Positions 43,403-52,842 are shown, numbered from the stretch's first letter. The stretch is DNA of 64,000 nt from Flavobacterium album (GCF_003096035.1 NZ_CP029186.1:1439001-1503000); one strand, 5' to 3'. Made by a program: numbers and translations. The notes: generated by a model not told the origin, from the sequence alone.

Positions 43403-45709
43403 ATGAACCAGGATTATATACTACCTGACAATTGGTCGATCATAGAGGAGGGATTTGATGCGGAAAGGGTTGAATCTTCCGAAAGTTTATTCAGCATAGG
43501 CAATGGCGCCATGGGACAGCGCGCCAACTTTGAGGAAAGCTACTCCGGGCATACCTTTCAGGGCAGCTATATCGCTGGCGTTTACTATCCTGACAAAACT
43601 AAAGTAGGATGGTGGAAAAACGGTTATCCCGAATATTTTGCCAAAGTGCTCAACGCGCCCAACTGGATAGGCATCGATATTATCATCAATGATGAAATCC
43701 TTGACCTTAGCAAATGCGAAGTTAAGAATTTCAGGCGTGAGCTCAATATGCAGGAAGGCTGGTACAACCGCTCATTTGAAGCAATCTTGCAAAACGGCAC
43801 TGAAGTATCAGTAAATGTAACGCGTTTCCTTTCATTGGTTTCTGATGAGCTGGGTGTTATCAATTACGAAGTAAAGCCACTCAACCGTGCGGCACAGATC
43901 ACCTTCAAACCGTATGTAGATGCCGGCGTGAAGAACGTGGATGCCAACTGGGAAGAGAAATTCTGGGAACCGCTTGATGTACAGCATTCGGGCAATGAAG
44001 CCTTTGTTACGGCACGTACATACAAGACGCATTTCAACGCCTGTACGTTCATGCACAACAGCATCTTCCTTAACGGCAAAGACTTAGAAATACTTCCGGC
44101 GAATGCCGAAGCTTCCGAAGATAAAGTGCAGTTCAGCTATACTATTGAAGCCAACCCGAACGATACAGCAGCGATTATAAAATTTGGAGGATACACGGTT
44201 TCGATGAACCATGATAAAGACAAGCTGGCCGATGCCGCTAAAAATGTAATAGACGATGCTAAGGCAAAAGGCTATGAGGCATTGCTTGGCGAGCAGAAAG
44301 CGGCCTGGGCTTCTATCTGGGAAATGGCCGACATTACCATAGAAGGTGATGTAAAGGCACAGCAGGGCATCCGATTCAATATTTTCCAGCTAAACCAGAC
44401 CTACCTTGGCAAAGACCCAAGGCTCAATATTGGCCCGAAAGGTTTTACCGGCGAAAAATACGGCGGAAGCACCTACTGGGACACCGAAGCCTACTGCATA
44501 CCGTTCTACATGGCGACCAAAGACCAGCAGGTGGCGCGAAACCTTTTGACGTACCGTTACAACCAGTTGGACAAGGCCATAGAGAATGCCGCTAAGCTTG
44601 GCTTTACCAATGGTGCGGCACTCTACCCAATGGTTACCATGAACGGCGAGGAGTGCCACAACGAGTGGGAGATTACTTTTGAAGAGATACACCGCAATGG
44701 CGCTATTGCTTTTGCCATATATAACTATTACCGCTTTACAGGCGATTACAGCTACATTCCTGAAAAAGGGCTGGAAGTGCTGATAGGCATTGCGCGTTTC
44801 TGGCACCAGAGAGCAACGTATTCTACTAACAGGGATCAGTATGTGATACTGGGTGTAACGGGTCCGAATGAATATGAAAACAACGTAAACAACAACTTTT
44901 ATACCAACTATATCGCCAAATGGTGCATTGATTATGCCCTTGAGCAGATAGAAAAAGTACAGGAAAACTACCCGGCAGATCACGCCCGTGTCATGGCAGC
45001 CGTGCAGCTGGATGCTGCCGAGATGCTGCAATGGAAGAACGTTGCAGACAACATGTATTTCCCCTATTCGGAAAAACACGGGGTTTATTTACAGCAGGAC
45101 AACTTCCTGGACAAGGAACTGGTTAAGGTGGCCGACCTTGACCCATCACAGCGCCCCATCAACCAGAAATGGAGTTGGGACAGGATACTGCGTTCGCCCT
45201 ACATCAAGCAGGCTGATGTATTGCAGGGCTTTTACTTCTTTGAAGACCATTTCTCGAAAGAAGATTTGGAAAAACATTTCGATTTCTATGAGCCGTTTAC
45301 GGTACATGAGTCGTCACTCTCGCCGTGCGTTCATTCTATTCAGGCCGCCGTGCTTGGCAGGATGGAGCAGGCGTATACTTTCTATCTGAGGACATCGCGC
45401 CTTGACCTTGACGATTATAACAAAGAGGTAAAAGAAGGGCTGCACATAACCAGTATGGCCGGTACATGGATGAGCATCGTGGAAGGCTTTGGCGGCATGC
45501 GGGTGAAGAACGACACGCTGCATTTTGAGCCCAGGATACCACAGCAATGGAAAGGCTACTCCTTCAAGATCAACTTCCGCAACCAGGTACTGAAAGTATC
45601 GGTACACGCGGGAGAAACGAATTTTACATTAGAAGGCGAAAGGGAACTTGCAGTCGTGGTAAACGGCAAGGAAGTAACTGTAGAGCCGAATACATTAGTG
45701 ACGGTGTAA
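43403..45709 (+). CDS. Maltose phosphorylase (GH65)
   Basis: 768 residues, the usual GH65 length. It splits maltose with phosphate into beta-glucose 1-phosphate and glucose in the cytoplasm. The N-terminal beta domain opens ESLFSIGNGAMGQRANFEE, and the (alpha/alpha)6 barrel contains GVTGPNEYENN with the catalytic acid Glu490, plus EECHNEWEITFEEIHRNGA and KWSWDRILRSPYIKQADVLQG. Separated by two bases from pgmB, its logical partner. The pgmB pairing argues for maltose rather than trehalose or kojibiose phosphorylase. Confidence 0.94.
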   Translation: MNQDYILPDNWSIIEEGFDAERVESSESLFSIGNGAMGQRANFEESYSGHTFQGSYIAGVYYPDKTKVGWWKNGYPEYFAKVLNAPNWIGIDIIINDEILDLSKCEVKNFRRELNMQEGWYNRSFEAILQNGTEVSVNVTRFLSLVSDELGVINYEVKPLNRAAQITFKPYVDAGVKNVDANWEEKFWEPLDVQHSGNEAFVTARTYKTHFNACTFMHNSIFLNGKDLEILPANAEASEDKVQFSYTIEANPNDTAAIIKFGGYTVSMNHDKDKLADAAKNVIDDAKAKGYEALLGEQKAAWASIWEMADITIEGDVKAQQGIRFNIFQLNQTYLGKDPRLNIGPKGFTGEKYGGSTYWDTEAYCIPFYMATKDQQVARNLLTYRYNQLDKAIENAAKLGFTNGAALYPMVTMNGEECHNEWEITFEEIHRNGAIAFAIYNYYRFTGDYSYIPEKGLEVLIGIARFWHQRATYSTNRDQYVILGVTGPNEYENNVNNNFYTNYIAKWCIDYALEQIEKVQENYPADHARVMAAVQLDAAEMLQWKNVADNMYFPYSEKHGVYLQQDNFLDKELVKVADLDPSQRPINQKWSWDRILRSPYIKQADVLQGFYFFEDHFSKEDLEKHFDFYEPFTVHESSLSPCVHSIQAAVLGRMEQAYTFYLRTSRLDLDDYNKEVKEGLHITSMAGTWMSIVEGFGGMRVKNDTLHFEPRIPQQWKGYSFKINFRNQVLKVSVHAGETNFTLEGERELAVVVNGKEVTVEPNTLVTV

Positions 45710-45835
45710 ACACTGTCGCTCTCTAATTGATAAAGAGATTCTTCCTTCGTCAGAATGACAAAGTTCGCGAAAGCTAAAGGAAAATATTGCAAATAAAATA
45801 ATTATATCTCACTTCACTTTTGAAGGTATTATATG

Positions 45836-45890
45836 CCGGCAGGAGTGCAGCTGCCCCCTCTCCTTGGGAGAGGGGGTTGGGGGTGAGGAC
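45836..45890. repeat. Interspersed GC-rich repeat, copy 2
   Basis: CCGGCAGGAGTGCAGCT (also at 27563) runs into GCCCCCTCTCCTTGGGAG then AGGGGGTTGGGGGTGAGGA (also at 11261). It lies between the maltose phosphorylase and SusA-like genes. Confidence 0.6.
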
Positions 45891-45903
45891 TAAAGAGCTA
45901 ACT

Positions 45904-47739
45904 ATGAAAAAACTATTACTCTTATTACTTTTTTCAGCTACGGCCTTCGCCCAAATCGACCGTATGGAGCCCCCCTTCTGGTATGCCGGGATGCACAACC
46001 CGGAGCTTCAGGTGATGTTCTATGGGAAGAATATAGCGCAGTACACCCCATCGGTTTCGAATAACATCGTGATCAAAAATGTGGTGCGCACGGAAAACCC
46101 GAATTACATTTTCGTCACCATCGACACCAAAAATGTTGCGGCTTCCGATCTTGTTTTTTCATTTAAAGATGGTAAAAACAAAGTTGCTTTCACTAAAAAT
46201 TATTCCCTGAAAAAACGCAGGGAAGGTTCGGCGCAAAGGAAAAGCTACGATTCATCGGATATGATCTACCTTATCATGCCCGACCGTTTTGCGAACGGCA
46301 ACCCCAATAATGACAACGATAAGTCAATGGCCGAAAAAGCCAACCGCAGCAACGATGGCGGCAGGCATGGCGGCGATATCGAAGGTATCATCAAAAACCT
46401 TGATTACCTCCAGGAGCTTGGCGTTACGGCGGTCTGGAATACGCCTGTGTGCGAAGACAATCATTCCCGTGGCTCCTACCACGGCTATGCGCAGACAGAT
46501 GTATACAAAATAGACCCGCGCTATGGCACCAACGAAGATTATCTGCGCCTTTCGGCAGAACTGAAGAAAAGAGGCATGAAGCTCATCCTTGACTACGTGA
46601 CCAACCACTGGGGCAGCGAGCATTGGATGTATAAAGACCTGCCGACCTACGAATGGGTACACCAGTTCCCGGGCTATTCGCAATCCAACTACCGCATGAC
46701 GACGCAATTCGACCCGAATGCTTCAAAGATTGATGCTGTGCAATGTGAGGAAGGCTGGTTCGTAGAATCGATGCCCGACCTGAACCAAAGCAACCCGTTG
46801 GTGCTGAATTACCTTACGCAAAATGCTATATGGTGGATAGAATATGCCGACCTGGATGGCTTCCGTGTGGATACCTATTCGTACAACGACAAGGCCGGCA
46901 TTGCAAAATGGACGAAAGCCATTACCGATGAATATCCGTATTTCAATATAGCAGGCGAAGTGTGGATGCACGACCAGGCGCAGATGGCCTATTGGCAGAA
47001 AGACAGTAAAGTAGCGGCAATTCAAAGCTATAACTCCTACCTGCCAACGGTAATGGATTTTACGCTGCATGATGCTATTAGCAGCGTATTTAATGAAGAC
47101 AAGGCCGGGTGGGATAGTGGCATGCAGAAGGTATACGACAATTTCGCGAACGACTTTTTGTATCCAAATATCAACAATATACTGGTTTTTGCAGAGAACC
47201 ATGATACGGGCCGCTTCAACGAAATATATAAAGGCGATTTCAATAAATACAAAATGGCGATGGCGCTTGTAGCTACTGTGCGCGGAATACCGCAATTGTA
47301 TTACGGCAGCGAGATAGGTATGGCAGGCGATAAAGGCAAAGGCGATGGTGACATCCGCAGGGATTTCCCGGGCGGATGGGCAGGCGACAGCAACAATGCT
47401 TTTACCAAAGCAGGCCGCACAGCAGACCAGCAGAAATTCTTTGACTATACGTCGAAGCTTTTTACATGGAGAAAAAATAAAGAGGTCATTCATACCGGGA
47501 AAACAACACATTATGTCCCGCAGGATAATGTTTATGTGTATTTCAGGTACAATGATAAAGATATTGTGATGGTGGTTTTCAATGATAGCGCCGAGGCAAG
47601 GACTTTTAAAACGGCTCGTTTTGGCGAAAGCCTGAAAGGAAGGGTTTCAGGTAAAGACATCATGACGGGCAAAACTGTAAATGTAGCGGAAGAGATGACC
47701 GTTGCTCCTAAATCGGCGCTTATTTTGGAACTGAATTAG
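45904..47739 (+). CDS. susA: SusA-like neopullulanase / cyclomaltodextrinase (GH13)
   Basis: 611 residues from the ATG at 45904 (signal MKKLLLLLLFSATAFA). N-terminal cyclomaltodextrinase domain (MEPPFWYAGMHNPELQVMFYG, about 20-110), then a GH13 barrel: MIYLIMPDRFANGNPNNDND, GVTAVWNTPVCEDN, DYVTNHWGSEH, DGFRVDTYSY (nucleophile), IAGEVWMH (acid/base Glu), FAENHDTGRF. The C-terminal beta domain runs MVVFNDSAEARTF to the end. It lacks a T9SS signal and lipobox, so a periplasmic enzyme that trims imported maltodextrins, as SusA does, is most likely. Confidence 0.94.
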   Translation: MKKLLLLLLFSATAFAQIDRMEPPFWYAGMHNPELQVMFYGKNIAQYTPSVSNNIVIKNVVRTENPNYIFVTIDTKNVAASDLVFSFKDGKNKVAFTKNYSLKKRREGSAQRKSYDSSDMIYLIMPDRFANGNPNNDNDKSMAEKANRSNDGGRHGGDIEGIIKNLDYLQELGVTAVWNTPVCEDNHSRGSYHGYAQTDVYKIDPRYGTNEDYLRLSAELKKRGMKLILDYVTNHWGSEHWMYKDLPTYEWVHQFPGYSQSNYRMTTQFDPNASKIDAVQCEEGWFVESMPDLNQSNPLVLNYLTQNAIWWIEYADLDGFRVDTYSYNDKAGIAKWTKAITDEYPYFNIAGEVWMHDQAQMAYWQKDSKVAAIQSYNSYLPTVMDFTLHDAISSVFNEDKAGWDSGMQKVYDNFANDFLYPNINNILVFAENHDTGRFNEIYKGDFNKYKMAMALVATVRGIPQLYYGSEIGMAGDKGKGDGDIRRDFPGGWAGDSNNAFTKAGRTADQQKFFDYTSKLFTWRKNKEVIHTGKTTHYVPQDNVYVYFRYNDKDIVMVVFNDSAEARTFKTARFGESLKGRVSGKDIMTGKTVNVAEEMTVAPKSALILELN

Positions 47740-47760
47740 ATTGAATATGTTCAGGCGAAA

Positions 47761-47845
47761 GCAAAAATTATGGAAATGTCACATTGAGCGCAGTCGAAAT
47801 GCGGTATTTCCATAATTTTTGCTTCTCGACTGCGCTCGAAGTGAC
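47761..47845. repeat. Interleaved inverted repeats (A-B-A'-B' layout)
   Basis: Arm A, GCAAAAATTATGGAAAT (47761-47777), pairs perfectly with 47806-47822. Arm B, GTCACATTGAGCGCAGTCGA (47778-47797), pairs with 47826-47845 with two mismatches. The arms alternate, so the two hairpins exclude each other or form a pseudoknot in RNA. The CGACTGCGCTC arm resembles a repeat common in flavobacterial intergenic DNA. Confidence 0.65.
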
Positions 47846-47864
47846 AAACGATACCTGTTATAAC

Positions 47865-49508
47865 ATGATGAAAAAATACCTCATACCTGCCTTCGCGGCC
47901 CTCACGCTTACCGGATGCTCATCCACGAAAGTGGCGTCGGCAAAAACGCCCTTTGTGTGGGAAGGCGCCAACATGTATTTCCTGATGACCGACCGTTTTG
48001 CTAATGGCGACAAAAGCAACGATGTGACATTAGGACGTACAAAAGAAACCGGAAAGCTGCGTGGTTTTGAAGGGGGGGATATAAAAGGTATTACGCAAAA
48101 AATAGAAGAAGGCTATTTCGATAAGCTCGGCATCAACGCCATCTGGCTTACGCCGATAGTGGAGCAGATACACGATGCTACCAACGAAGGGCAGGGTAAC
48201 ACCTATGGCTTTCACGGCTATTGGGCAAAAGACTGGACGGTACTTGATCCGAATTTCGGAACCGAAAAAGACCTCGCCGAACTTGTAGAAAAAGCCCACA
48301 AACATGGTATCCGCATTGTACTTGATGGTGTAATTAACCATACAGGGCCGGTTACCGCAATGGATGCCGTCTGGCCATCGGACTGGGTACGCACCGAACC
48401 GCAGTGCAAATATGATAATTATGAAAACACTACTGCCTGCACTTTGGTGAAAAACCTTCCGGATGTGATTACGGAAAGCGATAAGGAGGTAGAACTCCCG
48501 CCTTTTTTAATCGAAAAATGGAAAAAGGAAGGCCGGTATGAGCAAGAGGTAAAAGAGCTTGATGCTTTCTTCAAGCGCACCGGCTACCCTCGGGCACCAA
48601 AATATTACATCATCAAATGGCTTACGGATTATGTGCGCGACTATGGCATAGACGGTTACCGTGCCGATACCGTGAAGCATTTGGGCGAGGATGTCTGGGC
48701 AGAATTCAGTAAGCAGTGTGATTATGCTTTTGAAGAATGGAAGAGAAACAATCCCGGCAAAGTAGTGGATGATACTCCGTTTTTTACCGTAGGTGAAGTG
48801 TATGGCTATGGTATTTCGGGACAGAGGCTCTATGATTTTGGTGATAAGAAAGTAGATTATTTTGCGAACGGATTTACGGCGCTCATCAATTTTGAGATGA
48901 AGTACAGCGCTACAAAGCCTTACGAAGAAATGTTCAGCTATTACTCAGGCATCCTTAATGGGAACCTTGAAGGAAAGTCGGTGCTGAATTACCTCGCTTC
49001 GCATGACGATGGCGGGCCATTCGATAAAAAACGCGAAAGAGCGATTGAGGCAGGGACAAAGCTGCTGCTGGCTCCCGGCATTTCGCAGGTGTATTATGGG
49101 GATGAGTCGGCACGCCCGTTGGAAGTTCCCGGAGCTGAAGGCGATGCCAACCTGCGCTCGTTCATGAACTGGGACGATATTGCCAATAATTCCGAAACCC
49201 AAAAAGTACTGGCGCATTACCAAAAGCTGGGGCAGTTCCGCAAAAACCATCCTGCTGTAGGTGCAGGCGCGCATGCTATGATAACCGCTTCGCCTTACGT
49301 ATTCGAAAGGACGTATGGCAAAGGGATAGATGACAGCGTGGTCATTGGCCTCGATCTCCCAAAAGGCAAAAAGACGATCATTATTGCCGATGTTTTTCGG
49401 GAAGGCGCAAAAGTGCGTGATGCCTATTCAGGCAAAACGGCAACAGTGAAAGGCGGTAATGTAGAACTGGACACAGAATTTGATATAGTATTACTTGAAA
49501 AGATATAA
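47865..49508 (+). CDS. GH13 alpha-amylase lipoprotein (SusG-like)
   Basis: 547 residues from the ATG at 47865; an upstream frame from 47784 runs through the repeat and is not used. Lipoprotein signal MMKKYLIPAFAALTLTGC. GH13 barrel: ANMYFLMTDRFANGDKSNDV, INAIWLTPIVEQIHD, GVINHTGPV, DGYRADTVKHLGE (nucleophile Asp), TVGEVYGYG (acid/base Glu), YLASHDDGGPF. It would sit at an outer membrane face and cut starch, like SusG. The third member of the plus-strand maltose half of the locus with a GH13 or GH65 fold. Confidence 0.93.
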   Translation: MMKKYLIPAFAALTLTGCSSTKVASAKTPFVWEGANMYFLMTDRFANGDKSNDVTLGRTKETGKLRGFEGGDIKGITQKIEEGYFDKLGINAIWLTPIVEQIHDATNEGQGNTYGFHGYWAKDWTVLDPNFGTEKDLAELVEKAHKHGIRIVLDGVINHTGPVTAMDAVWPSDWVRTEPQCKYDNYENTTACTLVKNLPDVITESDKEVELPPFLIEKWKKEGRYEQEVKELDAFFKRTGYPRAPKYYIIKWLTDYVRDYGIDGYRADTVKHLGEDVWAEFSKQCDYAFEEWKRNNPGKVVDDTPFFTVGEVYGYGISGQRLYDFGDKKVDYFANGFTALINFEMKYSATKPYEEMFSYYSGILNGNLEGKSVLNYLASHDDGGPFDKKRERAIEAGTKLLLAPGISQVYYGDESARPLEVPGAEGDANLRSFMNWDDIANNSETQKVLAHYQKLGQFRKNHPAVGAGAHAMITASPYVFERTYGKGIDDSVVIGLDLPKGKKTIIIADVFREGAKVRDAYSGKTATVKGGNVELDTEFDIVLLEKI

Positions 49509-49530
49509 GCGGAAATATCAAGAAAATTAT

Positions 49531-50142
49531 ATGGAACAGGTAGATGATTTCATTCACAAACTTTCACTGGTTTCAAAATCAGGCGATTGTACGAATCTTT
49601 ACTTTGGAAATGATATTAAAAGTGAAATCAGGCGAAATAATTTAAGAATGTATTTGTCCAAAATGAAAAATGAAAATCCATATCACTTACTCTTAGGAGA
49701 GGCTCCGGGATATAAAGGTTGTAGGCTTTCAGGTATAGCTTTTACAAGTGAGGGAATTTTATCGAAAAATGATTTTTTTGCTGGTGAAGAAGTTCAATTT
49801 ATAAATGATGCGAAGCGCGAAAATGAAATTTCTGCGACAATTGTTTGGAATGAAATTTCCAAATTAAATAAGATGCCTCTGATTTGGAATATTTACCCTT
49901 TTCATCCTCATCTCAATGATAATGTAAATACAAACAGGACACCTACTCAGTCAGAACTAAATGAAGGTAAAGAGATTTTGAAAAGTTTACTGTATATTTT
50001 CTCAATTAAAAAAATTATTGCTTTAGGGAAAAAACCTCACCAGCAATTGCACGATATAGGTATTCCTTTTTGCTATGTCCGGCATCCGGCAAATGGGGGA
50101 AAAGATAAATTTGTTCAAGGAATTAATAAAGAAATTATATGA
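49531..50142 (+). CDS. Uracil-DNA-glycosylase-like protein inserted in the starch locus
   Basis: 203 residues from the ATG at 49531 (an earlier in-frame ATG at 49495 lies inside the amylase). HLLLGEAPGYKGCRLSGIAF resembles motif 1 (GxxPG) of the UDG superfamily. IIALGKKPHQQL and FCYVRHPANGGKDKF resemble the C-terminal HP-containing motif. It is clearly more A+T-rich than the amylases around it. Its last bases overlap the next gene by 4 bp (ATGA), so it is locked into the operon. Role in the starch locus unknown; it looks like a transferred DNA-repair-type gene. Confidence 0.75.
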   Translation: MEQVDDFIHKLSLVSKSGDCTNLYFGNDIKSEIRRNNLRMYLSKMKNENPYHLLLGEAPGYKGCRLSGIAFTSEGILSKNDFFAGEEVQFINDAKRENEISATIVWNEISKLNKMPLIWNIYPFHPHLNDNVNTNRTPTQSELNEGKEILKSLLYIFSIKKIIALGKKPHQQLHDIGIPFCYVRHPANGGKDKFVQGINKEII

Positions 50143-51578
50143 AAAAAACAGTACTAACCCTTATGGCGCTGGCTATTATCGCCACAAGCTGTAAGGAGGA
50201 GAAAAAAGAGGAATTAAAGGAAACCGCTCAAACCGAAACCGCACTGCCGCCTGTAAGCGATGCCATGATGGAGAACAGCGTGATCTATGAGGCGAACATC
50301 CGTAACTATTCGAAAGAGGGGACGTTTAATGCTTTTACTAAAGATATTCCGGAACTGAAAAAGCTGGGCGTAAAAGTAATTTGGCTTATGCCGGTATACC
50401 CGATTTCGATGAAGCGCAGGAAGGCTACCGGCGATAAGTCGATCGAAGATATCACCGACCCGAATGAAAGGAAAAAATACCTGGGCAGCTATTATGCCAT
50501 TACCGACTATACCGCCATCAACCCCGACCTGGGTACGCTGGAGGACTTTCAAAAGCTGGTAAAAGCGGCACATGACAACGGCATGTATGTGATACTCGAC
50601 TGGGTGGCTAACCATACCGGCTGGGATCACAAATGGATCACCGAGCACCCTGAATACTACGAAAAGAACAAAAAAGGCGAGGTAACCGACCCGCTAAACC
50701 CCGAGACCGGCGAGCCATGGGGCTGGACTGATGTAGCCCACCTGGATTATAAGAGCAAAAAACTCTACGAGCCCATGACGAATGAAATGCTATACTGGGT
50801 AAAGGAGCAGAATATAGATGGCTTCCGTTGTGATGTTGCGGATAATGTACCGACCGATTTCTGGAACTACGCGATACCGAAGCTAAAAGCCGTGAAGCCG
50901 GTGTTCATGCTGATGGAAAGCGACAAGGAGTACCTTTTCAAAGGCCAGTTCGATATGGGTTATGGCTGGGTAGCACACCACCTGATGAACGATGTGGCAC
51001 AGGGCAAAAAGCCGGTAGCCGACCTGAAGAAATTCCTCGCAGAGATGCCCGGCAAATATGAAGCGGACGACATTTTTATGAATTTTACCTCCAACCACGA
51101 CGAGAATGCCTGGAACGGCACTGAGTATGAAAGGCTGGGCGATGGTGCTGAGGCTTTCGCTGCAATGGCGTATGCGATGCCGGGCATGCCGCTCATTTAT
51201 ACCGGTCAGGAATACGATGTGAACAAACGCATCAAGTTCTTTGAGCAAGACGCTATCGAAAAAAACAAAGGGAAGATGTTTGCCGTATATGAAAATCTGG
51301 GCAGGCTGAAAAATGAAGATCCGGCGCTGAACGGCGGCAAAAAACCTGCAGCGTTCAAAATGCTGGAAACATCAGGAAGTGATAAAGCCCTGGCTTTCGA
51401 AAGGGAAAAGGACGGCAAAAAAGTAATTTATATTGCCAATCTTTCTAACGGCGCTGCAAGCTTTACCGTACCTGCAGAGGGCAGTTACACCAACTACATG
51501 ACCGGCGAAAAGGTAACGTTTGCCAAAGGTCAAAAGTTGGACGCAAAGCCGTGGCAGTACTGGATATTGACAAATTAA
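50139..51578 (+). CDS. GH13 alpha-amylase lipoprotein
   Basis: 479 residues: signal MKKTVLTLMALAIIATSC (lipidated Cys18), a Glu/Lys-rich linker, then a compact GH13 barrel: NSVIYEANIRNYSKEGTF, VKVIWLMPVYPIS, DWVANHTGWDHKW, DGFRCDVADNVP (nucleophile Asp), FMLMESDKE (acid/base Glu) and FTSNHDENAW. A C-terminal beta domain follows. Third GH13 in the plus-strand half. It starts by ATGA overlap with the UDG-like gene. Expected at a membrane surface, on short or cyclic maltodextrins. Confidence 0.93.
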   Translation: MKKTVLTLMALAIIATSCKEEKKEELKETAQTETALPPVSDAMMENSVIYEANIRNYSKEGTFNAFTKDIPELKKLGVKVIWLMPVYPISMKRRKATGDKSIEDITDPNERKKYLGSYYAITDYTAINPDLGTLEDFQKLVKAAHDNGMYVILDWVANHTGWDHKWITEHPEYYEKNKKGEVTDPLNPETGEPWGWTDVAHLDYKSKKLYEPMTNEMLYWVKEQNIDGFRCDVADNVPTDFWNYAIPKLKAVKPVFMLMESDKEYLFKGQFDMGYGWVAHHLMNDVAQGKKPVADLKKFLAEMPGKYEADDIFMNFTSNHDENAWNGTEYERLGDGAEAFAAMAYAMPGMPLIYTGQEYDVNKRIKFFEQDAIEKNKGKMFAVYENLGRLKNEDPALNGGKKPAAFKMLETSGSDKALAFEREKDGKKVIYIANLSNGAASFTVPAEGSYTNYMTGEKVTFAKGQKLDAKPWQYWILTN

Positions 51579-51584
51579 CCGTAT

Positions 51585-51616
51585 AAGCTGCGGAGCCCAA
51601 TCCGCGGCTTTGTTTT
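51585..51616 (+). terminator. Terminator after the third plus-strand GH13 gene
   Basis: AAGCTGCGG (51585-51593) pairs with CCGCGGCTT (51602-51610), then TGTTTT. It separates the following T9SS protein gene. Confidence 0.65.
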
Positions 51617-51646
51617 CTATAATTCTATTAACTAAAAACTTTTTAC

Positions 51647-52819
51647 ATGATGAAAAAATTACTGTTGCTATCGGCAGTATTCCTTATGGGGACTGCCTCA
51701 ATGTTTGCCGATTTTGCCAATATCGGCATAGTGGGCGGATCTACTTCGGTGGGGTGGACACCGGCAAACGCATTTGCCATGACAACCACCGATGGTGTAA
51801 CGTATTCCTATCAGGGTTTGGTGATTACTGTTCCCGGATCTGATCCCGGGGTAAAATTTGTTCAGGATAATGCCTGGACGATAAACTGGGGCGGCGGAAG
51901 CTTTCCTTCCGGTACCGGCACGCAGAATGGCGCTAACATCCCGGCGACCAATGGCACATGGGACGTAACCCTTAACATTGCTACCGGTGCTTACAGTTTT
52001 GTACCTGCGGGAGTTATCTACGATGACGTATATCTTGTTAGCGGCGCGATTGACTTTTCCCTCATGACAGATAACGGGGTGAATTATCGCAAGGAGTATG
52101 TAACTTTTGATAACGCGGCAAACGTTGCCTTTACAGTGAATGACAGCCCAACAGGATGGGGAAGCAGCAGCTTTCCTACAGGCACAGCTGTAACGGGTCA
52201 GGAAATTCCGGTTCCGGCCAACAGCTATAATATCGAATTTAATCTTGACACAAAGGAATACAGCTTTGACTTTTTAAAGATAAGCCTTGTAGGTACGGGT
52301 GTATTTGCAGATGACCCTAACTGGGGGACAGATCTTGACTTTACGTCTGATAATGGCGTAGACTATACAGTCGATAGTTTTGTTTTCCCGGGCGGTGAAG
52401 CAAAATTCAGGGTAAACCACCAGTGGAATACTGCATGGGGCGGCACTGATTTTCCTGCCGGTACAGCTTCTTCAGCCGGCGATGCGCCAAACCTTAACAT
52501 TACAGCCGGAACGTATTCAGTTACTTTCAACAGGGTAACAGGTGCATATTCATTCAATACACTTGCAGGTACAAAGGATTTCAATGCCAATACTATTTCG
52601 GTGTACCCTAACCCATCGCAAAACGCATGGAACTTCAACGCAGGCAGCAACACTATCGCTGCTGTGCAGATCGTGGATGTAAGCGGTAAAATTGTTTACA
52701 ATGCAACAGTAAATGCTGCTGAAACTACAGTAAACGCATCTGCCTTTGCATCAGGAATGTACTTCGCAAGGCTTACTTCGGGCAATGCGGTACAAACAGT
52801 GAGGGTAGTTAAAAACTAA
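51647..52819 (+). CDS. Secreted T9SS protein with three starch-binding-type repeats
   Basis: 390 residues, no catalytic domain. After a signal peptide (MMKKLLLLSAVFLMGTASMFA), three units of about 95 residues repeat. Each ends with an aromatic loop and a strand: NAWTINWGGGSFPSGTGTQ..TGAYSF, GWGSSSFPTGTAV..TKEYSF and HQWNTAWGGTDFPAGTASS..TGAYSF. The W.(N)WGG..FP.G motif is like the SusE/SusF starch-binding domains. A T9SS sorting domain (YPNPSQNAWNFNAG ... VRVVKN) ends the protein. A surface-attached maltodextrin-binding protein that may stand in for SusF; that role is inferred. Confidence 0.85.
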   Translation: MMKKLLLLSAVFLMGTASMFADFANIGIVGGSTSVGWTPANAFAMTTTDGVTYSYQGLVITVPGSDPGVKFVQDNAWTINWGGGSFPSGTGTQNGANIPATNGTWDVTLNIATGAYSFVPAGVIYDDVYLVSGAIDFSLMTDNGVNYRKEYVTFDNAANVAFTVNDSPTGWGSSSFPTGTAVTGQEIPVPANSYNIEFNLDTKEYSFDFLKISLVGTGVFADDPNWGTDLDFTSDNGVDYTVDSFVFPGGEAKFRVNHQWNTAWGGTDFPAGTASSAGDAPNLNITAGTYSVTFNRVTGAYSFNTLAGTKDFNANTISVYPNPSQNAWNFNAGSNTIAAVQIVDVSGKIVYNATVNAAETTVNASAFASGMYFARLTSGNAVQTVRVVKN

Positions 52820-52842
52820 TTTTCAATGTTTATTTAGATAAG

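Noticed and set aside
45820..45903. N-terminal extension of the SusA-like frame
   Set aside because: The extension translates the interspersed repeat; the ATG at 45904 gives a normal signal peptide.
47784..47864. N-terminal extension of the SusG-like amylase frame
   Set aside because: It translates the interleaved inverted repeat and would displace the lipoprotein signal.
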